Source of the DNA: Flexamia atlantica
Lineage: Eukaryota; Arthropoda; Insecta; Hemiptera; Cicadellidae
DNA: 64,000 nt
Assembly: GCA_035578135.1 (NCBI GenBank)
Contig: JAQJVK010000074.1
Span: 806,001-870,000 of the forward strand
Direction: 5' to 3'
The translations under genes and the position numbers were made by a program. The notes beneath the pieces are model-generated. The model searched no databases, was not told the origin of the DNA, and was given only the letters and a program-made list of their open reading frames with translations. How positions within the stretch are numbered: the stretch's first letter is position 1; every line of letters starts with the position of its first letter. Positions 22,766 to 34,984 of this stretch are shown piece by piece.

Positions 22766-24003
22766 ATCAGACGTTATCATGATCGTTTATTCTTAAAAAT
22801 GCTTATGACTTATTTATTCAAAAGCAAAAACATGAGTCACAAATTTTGATTTTCCAATTAAAATTAAATATTAATAACTAACTATTCCTCGTGGGAGAAA
22901 AGAATTCTTCAATAACTCAAGGGAGAAGGAGTATTATGGATATAACTCATAAACAAGCATGACGTTTTTCTGGAGATAAATACAAAATGAAAATTAATAA
23001 CAAATTTACTAAAAATATTGAATTTTTATAGCATTGGTTCTTGGTACATGTTTAAGAATAAAAACATAAATTTAAAAATTAAAATAAATAATTAAAATTG
23101 GCTGTATGAATGCAAAATAAGTCAGTACTAAAATAAAACAATAATAACATTCAATCAATATTGATTTCAACATTAATTTGTTTTACAAACCAGCTAATAA
23201 GGTAATTTTATTGCTTAATGTTCTAACCGAAAAGTAAACCATACGAGCGTAACAATTAGGGTGGAACGTTAACTAATATATGATTGAATTCAGTTTGTTT
23301 AAACAATGCACATGACTTGTTACAAACATTGATTTCAATTAATTAGTATGTTTGCACTAGATCTTCATATGATTGATTTACACGTATTCAAACAAAGCAC
23401 CATGCATTGATGCATTGCAAGCAGCATGCATAGTTTGTTTAAACTTGTACCTAGCTCTTTAGGATGTGAAATATATTAATTGAATCTGCTTCCAAAAAAT
23501 ATATCACCTGAATACTATAATTTTATAAGGTTAAAAAGCTAAACTGTGTTCATTTATAGATTGGCAATTATACTTTATTCAAATAAAGTCTGCATCGAAA
23601 AATTTACTGAATCTTCATTTATGTGTAAACTCATTCAAAACATAATTTTCAAAGTCTTCACAGTTACAATTTAGCGTATTATTAATATAAAGGTGTAACA
23701 CAGACGGCAGACAGTAAAACCGTTTAAAATATACATTAGTTTTTTTTTTTTTTAAGGGAAATTATATAAACTTCTTAGTTGGGTTTCCTGAAACTCTGTA
23801 ATCTGAGTTGTCAACAAGCTCAGTATACAAGTGCATACAAACTTTTTGTAAACTAATAATTCACTATTTAATAATTTGTTTTGAAGGTAAAGGTTTCAAA
23901 TGTCTCCATCTCCTGATGGCACAATATCCTTCGTTATAATTGTTTCTGTCCCGTTTCCAAGAACCTAAAGCCTTTTAGTGTTGGATTTTGAAACTAATTA
24001 CAG
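22766..24003. other. AT-rich non-coding stretch
   Basis: Nothing supportable apart from a T run at about 23741-23753. There are no splice-bounded coding islands. Confidence 0.5.
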
Positions 24004-24241
24004 AGAAGAATCAAACAGAGGTAGCTTTTAAATGGGTCTTCTGTTGCGCCCAAATACTATTTACACTTAAATCCAGTCACGGTTTCAGTTAAGTTACTAG
24101 TTACAGTTAAGTTAAATTAGCAGCGTCGGTGCTGCTCTCTCGCGGAGTTAATGGTAAACTAAGTCCTCGACACCCGCTGGACAGCGCTCGACACCTACCT
24201 ACTGGGCGCAACATTAGGAGACACATCTGTTTGATTCTTCT
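24004..24241. repeat. Nested inverted repeat, possible MITE
   Basis: The outer arms AGAAGAATCAAACAGA (24004-24019) and its exact reverse complement (24226-24241) enclose inner arms TGTTGCGCCCA (24042-24052) and TGGGCGCAACA (24203-24213). Between them lies a CpG-rich centre (about 24120-24200). The two nested pairs read as one 238-bp inverted-repeat structure with partly diverged arms. The superfamily is unknown. Confidence 0.6.
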
Positions 24242-25470
24242 TTGTAAACTAATCTAACTGTTTGTAGAGCAGTCATACTCATGTACTACTCCAAAGAACA
24301 AACAAAGCTTGCTTTAACTGTTGTAGTAGTATGACTTTTAACACTAAATTGAACACTAATCAATATCCGTATATGTTTCACTACTCTCATTCCTTTAAAA
24401 AGAAAAGTACGATTTTTTCTCATAGGATACCGGGAAATTCAGGCTTATAAATTATTTATTTTTATGTTTTGTGTAAAAATATACTTATAAGGTCTCATTA
24501 TGCATATACACAAACGTTGGCGATTACGTATACAACGAGAGCAAATAAAAACTAAAGAATCGAAATATATACATATCAATCTAGATATCTTACCTTCAAA
24601 ATAATACGAATCTAGAAGAATAAAACAAATAAGTGAAAGCCCTTTACAAGCTGGCTGTGTTGGCTAGCTTAGTATTGTTTTTATCTTTGTGGAAAAAATT
24701 TAACTCATTTTATACTACGGTTCAGTAAATGCCTGAATTATTAATTAAAAACTCAATCTCCTAACTGTTTCCAACTTCTTCACAAGGTACACAAATGCCA
24801 AGTTTGAAGAAGTTTACACCGTAGGAGAACCGAGGGAGAAAACTGGAAGTTTGTTGAACAGCGTATCACTTCTGAGAAATCTTAAGGTTGTTCTTGTTGT
24901 TGTATTCACCTAATCATAATACAATATCATAATGATTTTAACTTATATGCTTTACAGTTTTAACAGAGAAACGTATTAATTTTCGAATTAGATCTGTTTA
25001 AACTGCGAAATCCATGCAGTTTTGTAATTTTTTTTATAATATTTTCATAATCCCGGTTTTTAGAAAGATTTAAGTCCTTGTACTATGATAACACGGAATC
25101 CTGAGAAGCCAAGAGGTTGCAGTTCTACGCTGATTCTTCAAACCTCTAACCACAAACTATCAGGTTTAATGATTCTGTAGTTTAATCATAACTTGGGAAA
25201 AATCCCATTAATTTATATAGATTATACCGTATGGTAATAGTATTATTTGAGAAGAGGGATAAAAAAACATGTTTCACTGATGTTAAAGGACTTATGTATT
25301 AATTAATACTTATGTATTAATTAAATATTTCAATTTGTATATAACAATTACAAAAAAGTGTTTGTGGTAGCTTTATTCTTTGACCTACACTAAACAACTT
25401 GCAGGTAACACCAGAAACAGAAAGGTAACCGTGGGTAACCTTCCTTGTTTTGAACTAAGGTAACAGGTTT
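24242..25470. other. AT-rich non-coding stretch
   Basis: No gene or element was recognised. A short direct repeat CTTATGTATTAATTAA lies near 25292-25323. Confidence 0.5.
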
Positions 25471-25525
25471 ACCGACGGTAGAGGGTGAGGGGTTGTGGTG
25501 TAAAGGGGGGGGGGGCTTGAGGTGA
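25471..25525. repeat. G tract
   Basis: GAGGGTGAGGGG leads into a run of eleven G residues at 25505-25515. It is G-rich simple sequence with quadruplex potential, of the same style as those near 14.78, 20.18 and 39.3 kb. Confidence 0.65.
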
Positions 25526-26740
25526 TCTGTGTAACAACAGCAAGGGCTCAATGCAAAACAAGAAACCTGGTAGCTTGGCTTCTTAGAGTAAACTTTACCA
25601 TACAGTATTGAAATGACTTAGAATGTAAAATAATTACTTAGCGTGCTTTCACTTGTTCAGATTAACTGACATTTGTAACCTTTAAGCAAATAAATTGTAG
25701 GTCTAATTAACTGAAGTTATTAGGAATTGTATAACAAACATAAAACAATTATGCTTAATCCTTAAAAATCGTTTAAATATTAATCAGTCATTGTATTAAC
25801 ATATGATTGACCTAACAAAGTAACATATATCGTGTAAAATAATTGTTATCTGTGAGACGAGTTCATCAAACACAAATGATCATTATTCCAACATGCATCG
25901 AAATACTGCTTGAATGCATCTCAAAGTGTTTAGTTGAAGAGGCCCATAAAACAGAATGTTATAGTGTTTTAGGTTTGTACATTATTTATCTCTATTTGTC
26001 TTTATTTGTCTTTTATTGCTGCACTGAGAAATAAAGGCTTGTCTAATGAACCGTTTACATTTTGGTTACTCCAGAAAATTAATAGACACTTTTATTGCTG
26101 CATTGAATTACATAATGTATGACGTTTTTGTATCTACGTTTAATTATTAAACTTTTAAGAACAAAAACAAAAAGCCAGTATTTAGGTAAATACATAATTA
26201 AATGTGTTTAATAAGGCTATATGCTCAAGGTAATACATTTCTTACAAACTGATTCTACAAATGCTTTAAGGGTTTAAAAGTTTTCTTAACACTTTCTGGA
26301 ATTGATTATAATGTTAGCAGGATTTTACGTTCTTTACAGTGACTTAATTATGAAATCCGTCAAAATGTGCTATGAATACGTTTTTTAGAAATGATTACTA
26401 TAAAAAAATATTTTTATGTTTATACAATTTTAAATACAAAAAATGAAAAGCTCTTTCAAGGTGGAAAAAATGCAGACTTTCGTAATATTTCTTCTCAATC
26501 ATAGAACATATTTCGCAGTTTCATTCATCAAGTGTTCGGCGGAACATTGCTTCGTAAAAAAACCAAGTTATCAAGTTTTTAACGTTACGATTTTAATGAA
26601 AAAAAAACTAAATAGTTTCAAATCAGTCATATTTTAACGGACAAAAATCTATAACTATCAACCTAATTTCCTTGTGTATTTACTGTTTTCTTTTTATATT
26701 ATTGTTAATTGAGTTAGAGTACACTTAAATAATTTCCCAT
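25526..26740. other. AT-rich non-coding stretch
   Basis: Nothing supportable was seen. The open frames at 25843-26034 and 26443-26637 have no domain or splice context. Confidence 0.45.
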
Positions 26741-26935
26741 GAATGTTTGGGCCAGCTGTATACCCGTATTTAATCAGTAATACGCCCAGCTGTTTGTCAC
26801 GCTTCGACTGGGACTACTCGACCGAAAACTCAGCCTCGTCATCAGCATTCCTTCCTCCGATAACGCACGTGCAGAACTCCCTGTCCTACAAAAATTATCT
26901 GTATGCAGGGTATTTTTTTTAACGCAACCCCAAAA
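26741..26935. other. GC-balanced patch, possible old coding or transposon fragment
   Basis: This block stands out in composition. On the minus strand one frame is open for about 40 codons (ending SWAYY then a stop). Another reads coding-like sequence (EFCTCVIGGRNADDEAE) interrupted by one TAG. It could be a decayed exon or a transposon gene fragment. No family was recognised. Confidence 0.25.
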
Positions 26936-28120
26936 ACTTTATTTTATCAGTGAAGGATTATTCCCTCCCCCAAGATTTCCGGATTTGACCCCACTATATT
27001 ATTTTCTTTAGGGATATATAAACGTAAGGCCAACGAAAATAATTCACAGGATATTCAGCACCTCAAAATAAATATAACGACTTTAATACAACAATTTCAA
27101 AGAGGTACTTTGAAGAACGTGTTCATGAATATGATGGAGAGAGCAACACTTTGTTTGAATGTCAATGGTGGATTGTTTGAACACATGTAAGCTAAATGTG
27201 ATCAAAATTGAATAATAGCTGGTGTTAAATGTAAAAATTAACAAAACAATACTTACTTCAAATTTATATGAGTATTCTTTAATCTTAAAATGGGTTGCGC
27301 CTAAAAAAATACCCTGTACAGCTCCATTACTGTAGTAAAGAAAAAACTAGAAAAAACTAACAAAAAGGTGTAAAATTGTTAATGTAATATCAACTTCAAT
27401 GAATTAGTATATTTTATATAACACGAGTAGAAAGTGAGACTTTATATGTTTGAGACCATATGGTAGAGGATATTTCAAACACTTAACTCGAGATTTGAAC
27501 AAAATTTGTCCCTACACCATCTTGAAATCAACTGTATTAGTTTATTCGTTTAAACAAGAAAAAAAATTAAAATATATTAAAACTACTTTTTTGTCTTAGA
27601 CAATATATAGATGAAGTTTCGAAGGTAATTAACAAATTAGGAAATACAAACTATTTTATGGTAGTGTAATGAAAATAATAATTCATTTTACAAGGTTTTA
27701 ACTTTGATCTGAAAAACACTTGATGAAAGAAAAGTTATTAAATATTAAAATACAATGTTTAGTATCTACGTTTAAGAATTACTACAAAAATATTATTATT
27801 TTTACAACTGGGCATTGATTTATAATATGCACTACCAATCAACTAACAGCATTTACGTAAGCAAACCTGCTTTATAAAGTCAAAATACATTTTTTTGGAT
27901 GGATTAGAAATGACGAATCACTTATTATTCTAGTAATATATTAATTTAAAAGAAGAAATAATGAAATTACTATGTTTTTGTTGCAGCTTTTTTGTGTAAA
28001 TGAAACGAAAAATAAAAGCGAAGGGGTACAATTGTTAATAATCATCAAAGTTGCTCTGGCGATAATTTAACAGCTGTAGAGTTGACAGACACATAAATAA
28101 ACCTACCGTCATTACTGATG
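26936..28120. other. AT-rich non-coding stretch
   Basis: No feature could be supported. Confidence 0.5.
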
Positions 28121-28223
28121 TTAAATGCTTGTTAGACAGGGTTATCGACAACTTCAGTGCTGCCAATCCGACAGCGCTAAAGGCAGTTTGCGTTGTAACT
28201 GACATTATTGTGGCAACACTGTC
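28121..28223 (-). repeat. Dispersed repeat copy, pairs with 33381-33485
   Basis: The reverse complement aligns with 33381-33485. Shared landmarks are AATRCCAGT/AATGTCAGT, GCAAACTGCC/ACAAACTGCC, TTAGCGYTGTCGG and TGTCGATAAC. Both copies keep the same frame open, so TQTA.S.VG appears in each. That could reflect an old coding origin or simple DNA homology. An 87-codon minus-strand open frame (28035-28298) covers this copy but has no recognised domain. Confidence 0.55.
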
Positions 28224-30416
28224 TCTCAGCTGATTACTATTGAGTTTTGCGTTGAAAAAATTGTGTAATTTATACTGTGTGAATATAAATGAAGGCAACG
28301 TTATTTTTTAAATATGTAAGAGTTAATATTTTTATCAAAACAAAAGAGGATTTGAAATCGTCAGGCTATGTTGCGTTGTTTATTGTGGTGTTCAATTCTT
28401 AAAAGATAAAGATGCAGCACAAGTAGCGTGATTTTAATTTGTAAAAGTTGTATTCCCAATTTATAAGCATTAATAAGGTTTAAGCCATGAGAACAATCAG
28501 AGGTATATCCCTTCAAATTTGCTAATAACAACAATTTCGAGTGAAAGTATGACTTTAGCACTTGGTTAAAATTTAGTATTTAGCATGACAGTCCAACTTA
28601 AATTTTCTTACAATATTATCTTTTTAAGATCGATTGCGATAAAAAACGAGGAACTTTAAACGTGAACCAACTTTTTAAATAAATGTTTTACATATTATTC
28701 AATAGTATTTTTACTCACATAATTTTTTACATGTGAAAAATATTTGAATTATTTCTCATAAATACTTTGAAAGGCAAATTTTGTCAAAATACTTCAAAAT
28801 GAAATCCGTTGGTGTTGAATGCCAACAGAAGTGACTTTGAAGTTTAAAGTTGTTAGAGTTTCTTTGGCCTCTGTAAACGTAACGATGTTATGTTTTGCCC
28901 AAGGGTGTTTTGTCCCTACCACATCAGAATAGACTGAATTGTTGGAGTTTATAGAATATCTCTCACTAGTAGAAATCAACGATTGATTTCTATTGTAATT
29001 TTTTTACTTTGATTCAAAAGTCTGTAATATAATATTAAATTTGACTAAATAATATAAACAATAGGGAAAGTTTGCTTAAGTGTTATCACAGTTATCAATA
29101 TTTGATGACAATACATTCAGAATTTTGTACTTAATGTTAGCTAATGTTAATTAGTGCAGCATTAATATTATTGCAATAACAGCCATGTGCAATTTGTATA
29201 AGGGCCATGAGGTTTTACAAATATTTAATAAACTTATTTTAGAGGAGATATCTGATTACCTCGCTTTATAACTGTTGTAATTCCCTTGCAATATTAGGGT
29301 GTAATTTATTATTTGAATATTAAAATCAAAAGTTTACAGTCTCTTTACGTGGTAAAAACTTGATTTTCATTACCTCACTGTAAGAACTTTGAAAATTATA
29401 ATAAGGAATTACCAGGATTTATAGCCCTCCGAGGTATTGCAAAGGATGTTAAGTTTTAACATTCATTTGAAATTCCACCGTTGCGTTGGCAGTCATATTG
29501 CTTTTCCAAGGCGATTATCCTTTTTTACATTTTATTTAACTATTTTTGGTAAAAATTCAGGATACGAATTTTTATATGCGCCTTCATAAATTAAATATGT
29601 GTTTTTATATCAATTTTGGTTCGACTTTCTATCATTGTTGCTAATGAAGATGTTTATTTTGAATTAAAGACTTTAAAATGTTCTTGTTTTGCCACATCTT
29701 CTCATTAGATATTTTGTCAATCTCATTAGACGGACATTGTTTTCATTCAAAAAAAGTTTAACGTTCTTGTTTGGTGACAAAAAAAACCATTTTTTACAAT
29801 TTTAAAAACAATGTTCGTGTAATGCGGTCCCAGGTTTACGCTTAACGTGTAAGAATAAACTCATCAGGAAATAATAAAATAACAAAAGTAGTCCAGGATG
29901 GTTGAGAAGTGTTATACTCTAAATTTTCTCAAAAGGGCGAGTATTGAAGGGTTTGGTAATTTTTAACGTATTTTTTAAATCCTGTAATATTTTAGCATTT
30001 AAAACAATTTTTTTTAGCTGCTACACAATTTTTTATGTCCACTATACCTCATATGATCAATTACGTTTTTAATGATTTTTACCCTTCTAGAATTCAATCT
30101 AAATCATTATTAACTGTATTTCACACAAATTGTTTCTCAAAGCGGATTCAAGGCCGAAATATTAGTAAAATTTGCAAACATTTAAATGAAAATAAAATGT
30201 CATACTATTTAAATATAAGTGAAATAGAATTTATTTGAATAAAAAATTGTATATAAAACTTGAATTTAGTGAGGGTGGGATCAAGTTTACATAAATCAAA
30301 TACAGTTCTATTTCTATTATTTCTGTTAAACTTTAATTATAAGATATAATAATTATAATTGTAAATGTCGTGTTTTTTCACGTTACTCTAGTACATTTCT
30401 TCTATATTTTAAACAG
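28224..30416. other. Intergenic or intronic AT-rich stretch
   Basis: The minus-strand frame at 28794-28979 has moderately coding-like composition but no good donor, so it is not called. The rest is featureless. If the exon at 30417 is internal, the region just upstream of it is intron. Confidence 0.4.
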
Positions 30417-30627
30417 GTTGACCCAGTAGAAGTTGAAACAGAGGTACGTAACTTGACGAGACTACCAAGCCAGTCGGAGCTCTCATTCACTCAGCGCCGT
30501 AACATTGTTATCCTTCCGGAGAGGATTCAGTCTCGCCGAAATCAGCTGATGTGGCTTCTTGCAAAGAACAAAGTTTGGATTGAGTTGAGGCCGGAATTGA
30601 GATTGGAATTCGCAGAACATTTTGGAG
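30417..30627 (+). CDS. Probable internal exon of an unidentified host gene
   Basis: An acceptor with a T-rich tract (TTCTATATTTTAAACAG, AG at 30415-30416) precedes 211 bases of near-balanced base composition that end GGAG|GTAAAA. The frame opens phase 0 at VDPVEVETEVRNL and is uninterrupted for 70 codons. It continues through a charged block (SELSFTQRRNIVILPERIQS), then RRNQLMWLLAKNKVWIEL, and ends EFAEHFGG, leaving one base for the next exon. Read on past the donor, the frame continues only about 7 codons. The composition contrasts sharply with the AT-rich flanks, and the peptide looks like part of a soluble intracellular protein rich in Arg, Glu and Leu. There is no signal peptide or membrane helix. 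I do not recognise the family. It lies on the opposite strand from the 18778-18947 exon, so it belongs to a different gene. Confidence 0.65.
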
Positions 30628-30906
30628 GTAAAAATAAAACTGGGGTTTGAATAAACTGTTATGCTTTCATTTCGCCTGGGATTGTTTTTCGTTCGTACAT
30701 GTACTTCACCTTTACTCAGTTCATTTTGGCATATGTTATGAATCTATTTTAGTGTTATCTTTGAAATTAATATTATGTATATGTAAAGATGAAAGAACAG
30801 TAGTACAAAATTAAGGCAACAATATTTTGATCTAGGCAATGATCAATAGTCTAAAATATGACATTTAAAGTTTGGTAATAAATATCTGAAACTTTATAAA
30901 AAAACA

Positions 30907-31242
30907 TATGTAACATGAAAACATAGTTATTTAAACACTAATAAAGTGCGTTAGTTCGAAACAATCTAAAGTGATCTCGGTAGTTCGTTAAAGAAAGGCT
31001 ATAATGAAAGGTTTTTATGTTTTATAGTAATAAAAAACGTGTACTTTAAATAGTACTTACTTTATATATAAAAATAATGTGTACAGGCTATTACATGACT
31101 ATGGTTGTTGTACGAAAACGTAGTAGCCTTTCACTATAGTAATTTAGATTTAAGTTTCAAAGTAATTCTTTTATTTATTAATGATACAATAATACAAAAG
31201 AAAAGCCAACGTTTCTAACTCACGCTAAACTGTAAATAATAA
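30907..31242. repeat. Tandem duplication, unit 1
   Basis: This aligns end to end with 31245-31613. Shared words include TATGTAACATGAAAACATAG, CTAAAGTGATMTCGGTAGTT, TAAAGAAAGGCTAYAATGAAA, GTACGAAAACGTAGTAGCCT (with one change) and CACGCTAAACTGTAAATAAT. Divergence is by point changes plus one insertion in unit 2. It lies about 280 bases downstream of the plus-strand exon, so it is probably intronic. Confidence 0.85.
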
Positions 31243-31244
31243 CG

Positions 31245-31613
31245 TATGTAACATGAAAACATAGCTACTTAAAAACTAATAAAGTACGTTTAGTTCAAAC
31301 TAATCTAAAGTGATATCGGTAGTTTGTTAAAGAAAGGCTACAATGAAACGTTTTTATGTTTTATAGTAATAACGACGTCTACTTTATATAGTACTTTGAT
31401 TAAATTCAGATCCTTCCAAAGCAAATTAAGTGTAATATATAAAAATAATGTGTACATGCAATTACATGACTATGGTTGTTATACGAAAACGTAGTAGCCT
31501 CTCACTAGAGTAATGTAGATTTGTGTTACAATGTCATTCTTTTATTTATTAATGATACAATAATACAAAAGAAAAGCTAATTTTGTGTAACTCACGCTAA
31601 ACTGTAAATAATA
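31245..31613. repeat. Tandem duplication, unit 2
   Basis: This is the second unit of the pair. It carries an extra stretch of roughly 40 bases around 31398-31440, absent from unit 1. No coding content was seen. Confidence 0.85.
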
Positions 31614-32163
31614 GAGTCATATTACAATTATTTGCTAAATTAAGTTTATAAACACAATTAACTGAGTACAATTAATCATCATGTTTCACATGATCAAATT
31701 GGAAAATAGGCGGTCGCATATGTGAAATCACGATAATAACATGGCTGATATAATTAGCCTTTAACAGTAAGTATTTAACCGGATCTCGCAGTGCAACTGC
31801 CGAACTCTGTATTCATATCATTACACGGTATCATCTTTATGGGAAAATTAAATAATTTAAACCAGTTATACAAGGGTAAGTGATGGTCCGACTTGGCCCT
31901 ACCAGTGTAATGTTTTTGTGTTTAACATATTTCTTTTTTACTAAATTGGTTATTTTCATTTGTGCTGTTTTATCCACCGAATAAGACATTAAAATACATT
32001 TAAAATATACATTAAAAATATATATTTTAAGTATTCCGTGTTTATAAAAAGATCAAATAAGATAACCAATTAACAAATTATTTTCATCATAGTTATTTTT
32101 AAATGTTTACGTCTTTTGTTTTAATGTTTTATTTTACTATCATGCAAGTATTATACATTAATT

Positions 32164-32409
32164 TGTATATTGATATATGTTATTGAAAAAATAATATATT
32201 TTAAATCAGTCAAATAATTATCGAAAATTAAAATTAGTAATAACAAAATTACCTAAATTTTTATTAATTAAATACATATTTATCAAATCTGTATATTAAA
32301 AATATTGTTAAAAATAATATATTTTAAATCAGTCAAAGAATTATTGAAAATTAAAATTAGTAATAACTATAGCACTTAAATTGTTATTAATTAAATATAC
32401 AACTATCAA
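32164..32409. repeat. Tandem duplication, 123-base period
   Basis: Two AT-rich units (about 32164-32286 and 32290-32409) repeat ATAATATATTTTAAATCAGT, GAAAATTAAAATTAGTAATA and TATTAATTAAATA at a constant offset of 123 bases. Divergence is low, so the event looks younger than most repeats here. Confidence 0.85.
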
Positions 32410-32665
32410 CTGAATCGATTGCAAATAAATCTGTACGAACAACAGTGAAGCACGGCCAGCAGCAAGAGGTCTCCAGTTTCAAAGCATCGCCCGAGCCTCA
32501 CTCCTGTCCGGGTCCCGGGCTGATCCATTATTAATTCTTAATTACTCTGGTGGCGGCTGTTTGAATATTCTACTCACAGATGTTCTCTGTTTCTACATCA
32601 GAACGGTGGGAAACATTCTTCTTCAGTCTCTTCTTAAGAAAGTTTGTAAAATATTTTCGTAGTAT
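32410..32665 (+). other. GC-rich patch with a 77-codon open frame
   Basis: The frame from 32429 to the TAG at 32660-32662 is open and crosses a GC-rich block at about 32450-32560 containing GGTCCCGGGC. It lacks an ATG near its start and has no convincing acceptor or donor. The peptide (for example ARPAARGLQFQSIARASLL) does not resemble a known domain. A chance frame through a GC-rich island is the simplest reading. Confidence 0.25.
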
Positions 32666-33380
32666 TTTTAATATTACGGTTATAATATTTTGTTATTGTA
32701 CGAACAGATTTGTATTGTTTTGTCTACCCTTATTTTATAAATTAGTCTTCTTGCGTTCTTTGTATCTTCATTGTGCATACCCATTTTAAAAGATAATATC
32801 TATTGCAATTTCTTTAATAGAAATATTTAAATACAAATTTATAATGTTTGTTACCAATTAGACAGTAACACGTTCGCTGAGATGTTGCTTAAGTATGAAA
32901 AATAAATATAATTGGTTTAGTTGAGGCTTGGTTTGGGTTTCATTTTATCCATCATTGTGAAATATCCATCATAGATTAATGTTTTAATTGTACTGGAGTT
33001 AATTGTGTTAAATCGTTATGACGAAAAAACCTCATTAACTTGTTAGTGTAATGAGACTTTGATCAGGAGTTAAGTTCCTTACTAGCTAATTGTATTAACC
33101 CAAGTTTTTCTCAATTCAATTTGACTGGAAAAATCTCTATGTAAGTGCAAGAGGTACCTAAAAAAACTTTTTTTCTATTTAACAACTGATTCAATTTACG
33201 TTTTCAGATCCATAATTGTTCCAACCATTACTTACCCCCTTACTGCTACTAACATCAAGCAACACCTCAATGCCATAATTCTGATACCTTGGGTATTTTT
33301 ATATGCCCAACATTATTTGGATGATTGGATGCAAGAAGTAGGTATAAATAAATACGAAATACATAATTAATGAGCAGAAT
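32666..33380. other. AT-rich non-coding stretch
   Basis: No feature could be supported. Confidence 0.5.
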
Positions 33381-33485
33381 GACAGATAATATCCCCAACA
33401 ATGCCAGTGGCGACACAAACTGCCATTAGCGTTGTCGGCGATGGACGACCTGTCGATAACACTAGTTATCAAGCCACTGACAACA
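33381..33485 (+). repeat. Dispersed repeat copy, pairs with 28121-28223
   Basis: This is the plus-orientation counterpart of the minus-strand copy at 28.1 kb. A frame through it is open from about 33381 to a TAA near 33540 and includes MPVATQTAISVVGDGRPVDN. No splice pair supports an exon. Confidence 0.55.
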
Positions 33486-33798
33486 TTTATGTCACCCTGA
33501 CTTCTGGATTTGTCAAACTAAAACTCCTACGTTCGATATAATAACGTAATTTTCCCCACAGAGATTTTTTTACGAAGCTATGATCCTAAAACAAAAATCT
33601 AAACTTGTTTTTTTCTGTTACCTTTATTTATCTGGTGGCATATCAGTTAAAAGTCCTACGCCTTAATGGTTTTTTTTAATTGATGGAGTTAATAAGATCA
33701 ATTATTATCAACTACCAAATGTGGAACGTTTCGGCGTGTCAAAGTTTTTACTTCCTGATCGAAATTACGTGACAATTTTTGGGCAGGGCGAATATATC

Positions 33799-34110
33799 AC
33801 TTGAAATTATTGGGCAACACCCACCTTAATTTAATGATGTGCTGATCCCAGATCAATTTGTCAAAAATGGTCACACATGCACTCGAATACCAGATTGCAA
33901 AAAAGTCCCGACGTTTCGCGTGAAAACATAAAAAATCACGCCTCTGATGTTTTGATGTTTGAGGCATGATGTTTTTTTATGATTTCATGCGAAACATCGG
34001 GACAATTTCATGCGATACACGATTTTTGTACTTGTGTGACCATTTTTAACAACTTGACTAGGATTAGCACATCATTAAACTAAGGTGGGTGCTGCCCAAT
34101 AATTTCAAGT
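33799..34110. mobile_element. Foldback element, about 150-bp arms
   Basis: The left arm 33799-33944 and right arm 33961-34110 are reverse complements with scattered differences and a 16-base centre. Both ends read ACTTGAAATTATTGGGCA going inward, and both arms carry TTTAATGATGTGCT, AAAAATGGTCACACA and TCCCGAYGTTTCGC. Such arms are typical of foldback MITEs. No clear target duplication was found and no protein is encoded. Confidence 0.75.
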
Positions 34111-34984
34111 AATAATTTTTACTACCTCTCCTCTAAATGATTAGTTTGAAGGTATGTAAAAATTAACTGTCAAAATAACTCATACTTTATGACACATCAT
34201 TTTAAAGATCTCAGCAGAGGAAGAACAATGGCGTGGAACAGAGTTCACTATGGTTCACTAAGGACTTGTCCACGTGGGGATTTTTATCCGTGTACATTGT
34301 GATACATGAGAGATCCATAGTGGCTCGATATAGTTCGCTAGCAAAAAAAGGATAAGAGGGGCTTATTTTATTGATGTGCAATGCAAAAACATGGTGTGAA
34401 TTTTAAGTTTTTTTTAAAGCTTCAAAACCATGTGTCACAAGGTAATTTTTTAAATTATGACCAGCCCCCAAAATCTCCCGTTTAAGGGAATAGAGGTTAA
34501 GCCTTGATTCACCAAAAATTCGCTCCATATCTAATTTTCAAGAGATTGATGTTCTTATTTTTATTTTTAAACAATAACCAGGGTGTGTGAATCTTTTAAG
34601 CCTTCACGTCTACATGTCAGTTTAAAACTTATATGCTCATTTTGTTGCGAAACCGGTTTTTATCATAGTTAAACATTCAGTTTTCCTTTTTACGACAAAA
34701 CTGTTTTCAAGAAAAACAACTCTCAGAGATATTTATTGGTAATTTAATTTTTAGTTTTATTTTAACGATATTTGTTGGCATTTTTCTTTTGCGATCTTAT
34801 AGGAATGGTTTAAGCATGGCTGTTTTTTTTTCCTAACACAGCATGTTTTTGCCTGCTTATTTATGGAGTTGTTATCAATTGTTTTTTCTTCTAAATGAAC
34901 TTAAACTATGAATCCAGAGGAATGACCCAATTTTTGCTAAGCGTAATTAATTAACGTGCCTATTTTTAATGTAGCGTTAACACC
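34111..34984. other. AT-rich non-coding stretch
   Basis: No feature could be supported. Confidence 0.5.

Noticed and set aside
28794..28979. Minus-strand frame with moderately protein-like sequence (SVYSDVVGTKHPWAKH)
   Set aside because: Candidate acceptors exist, but no consensus donor follows and no family is recognised; left as background.
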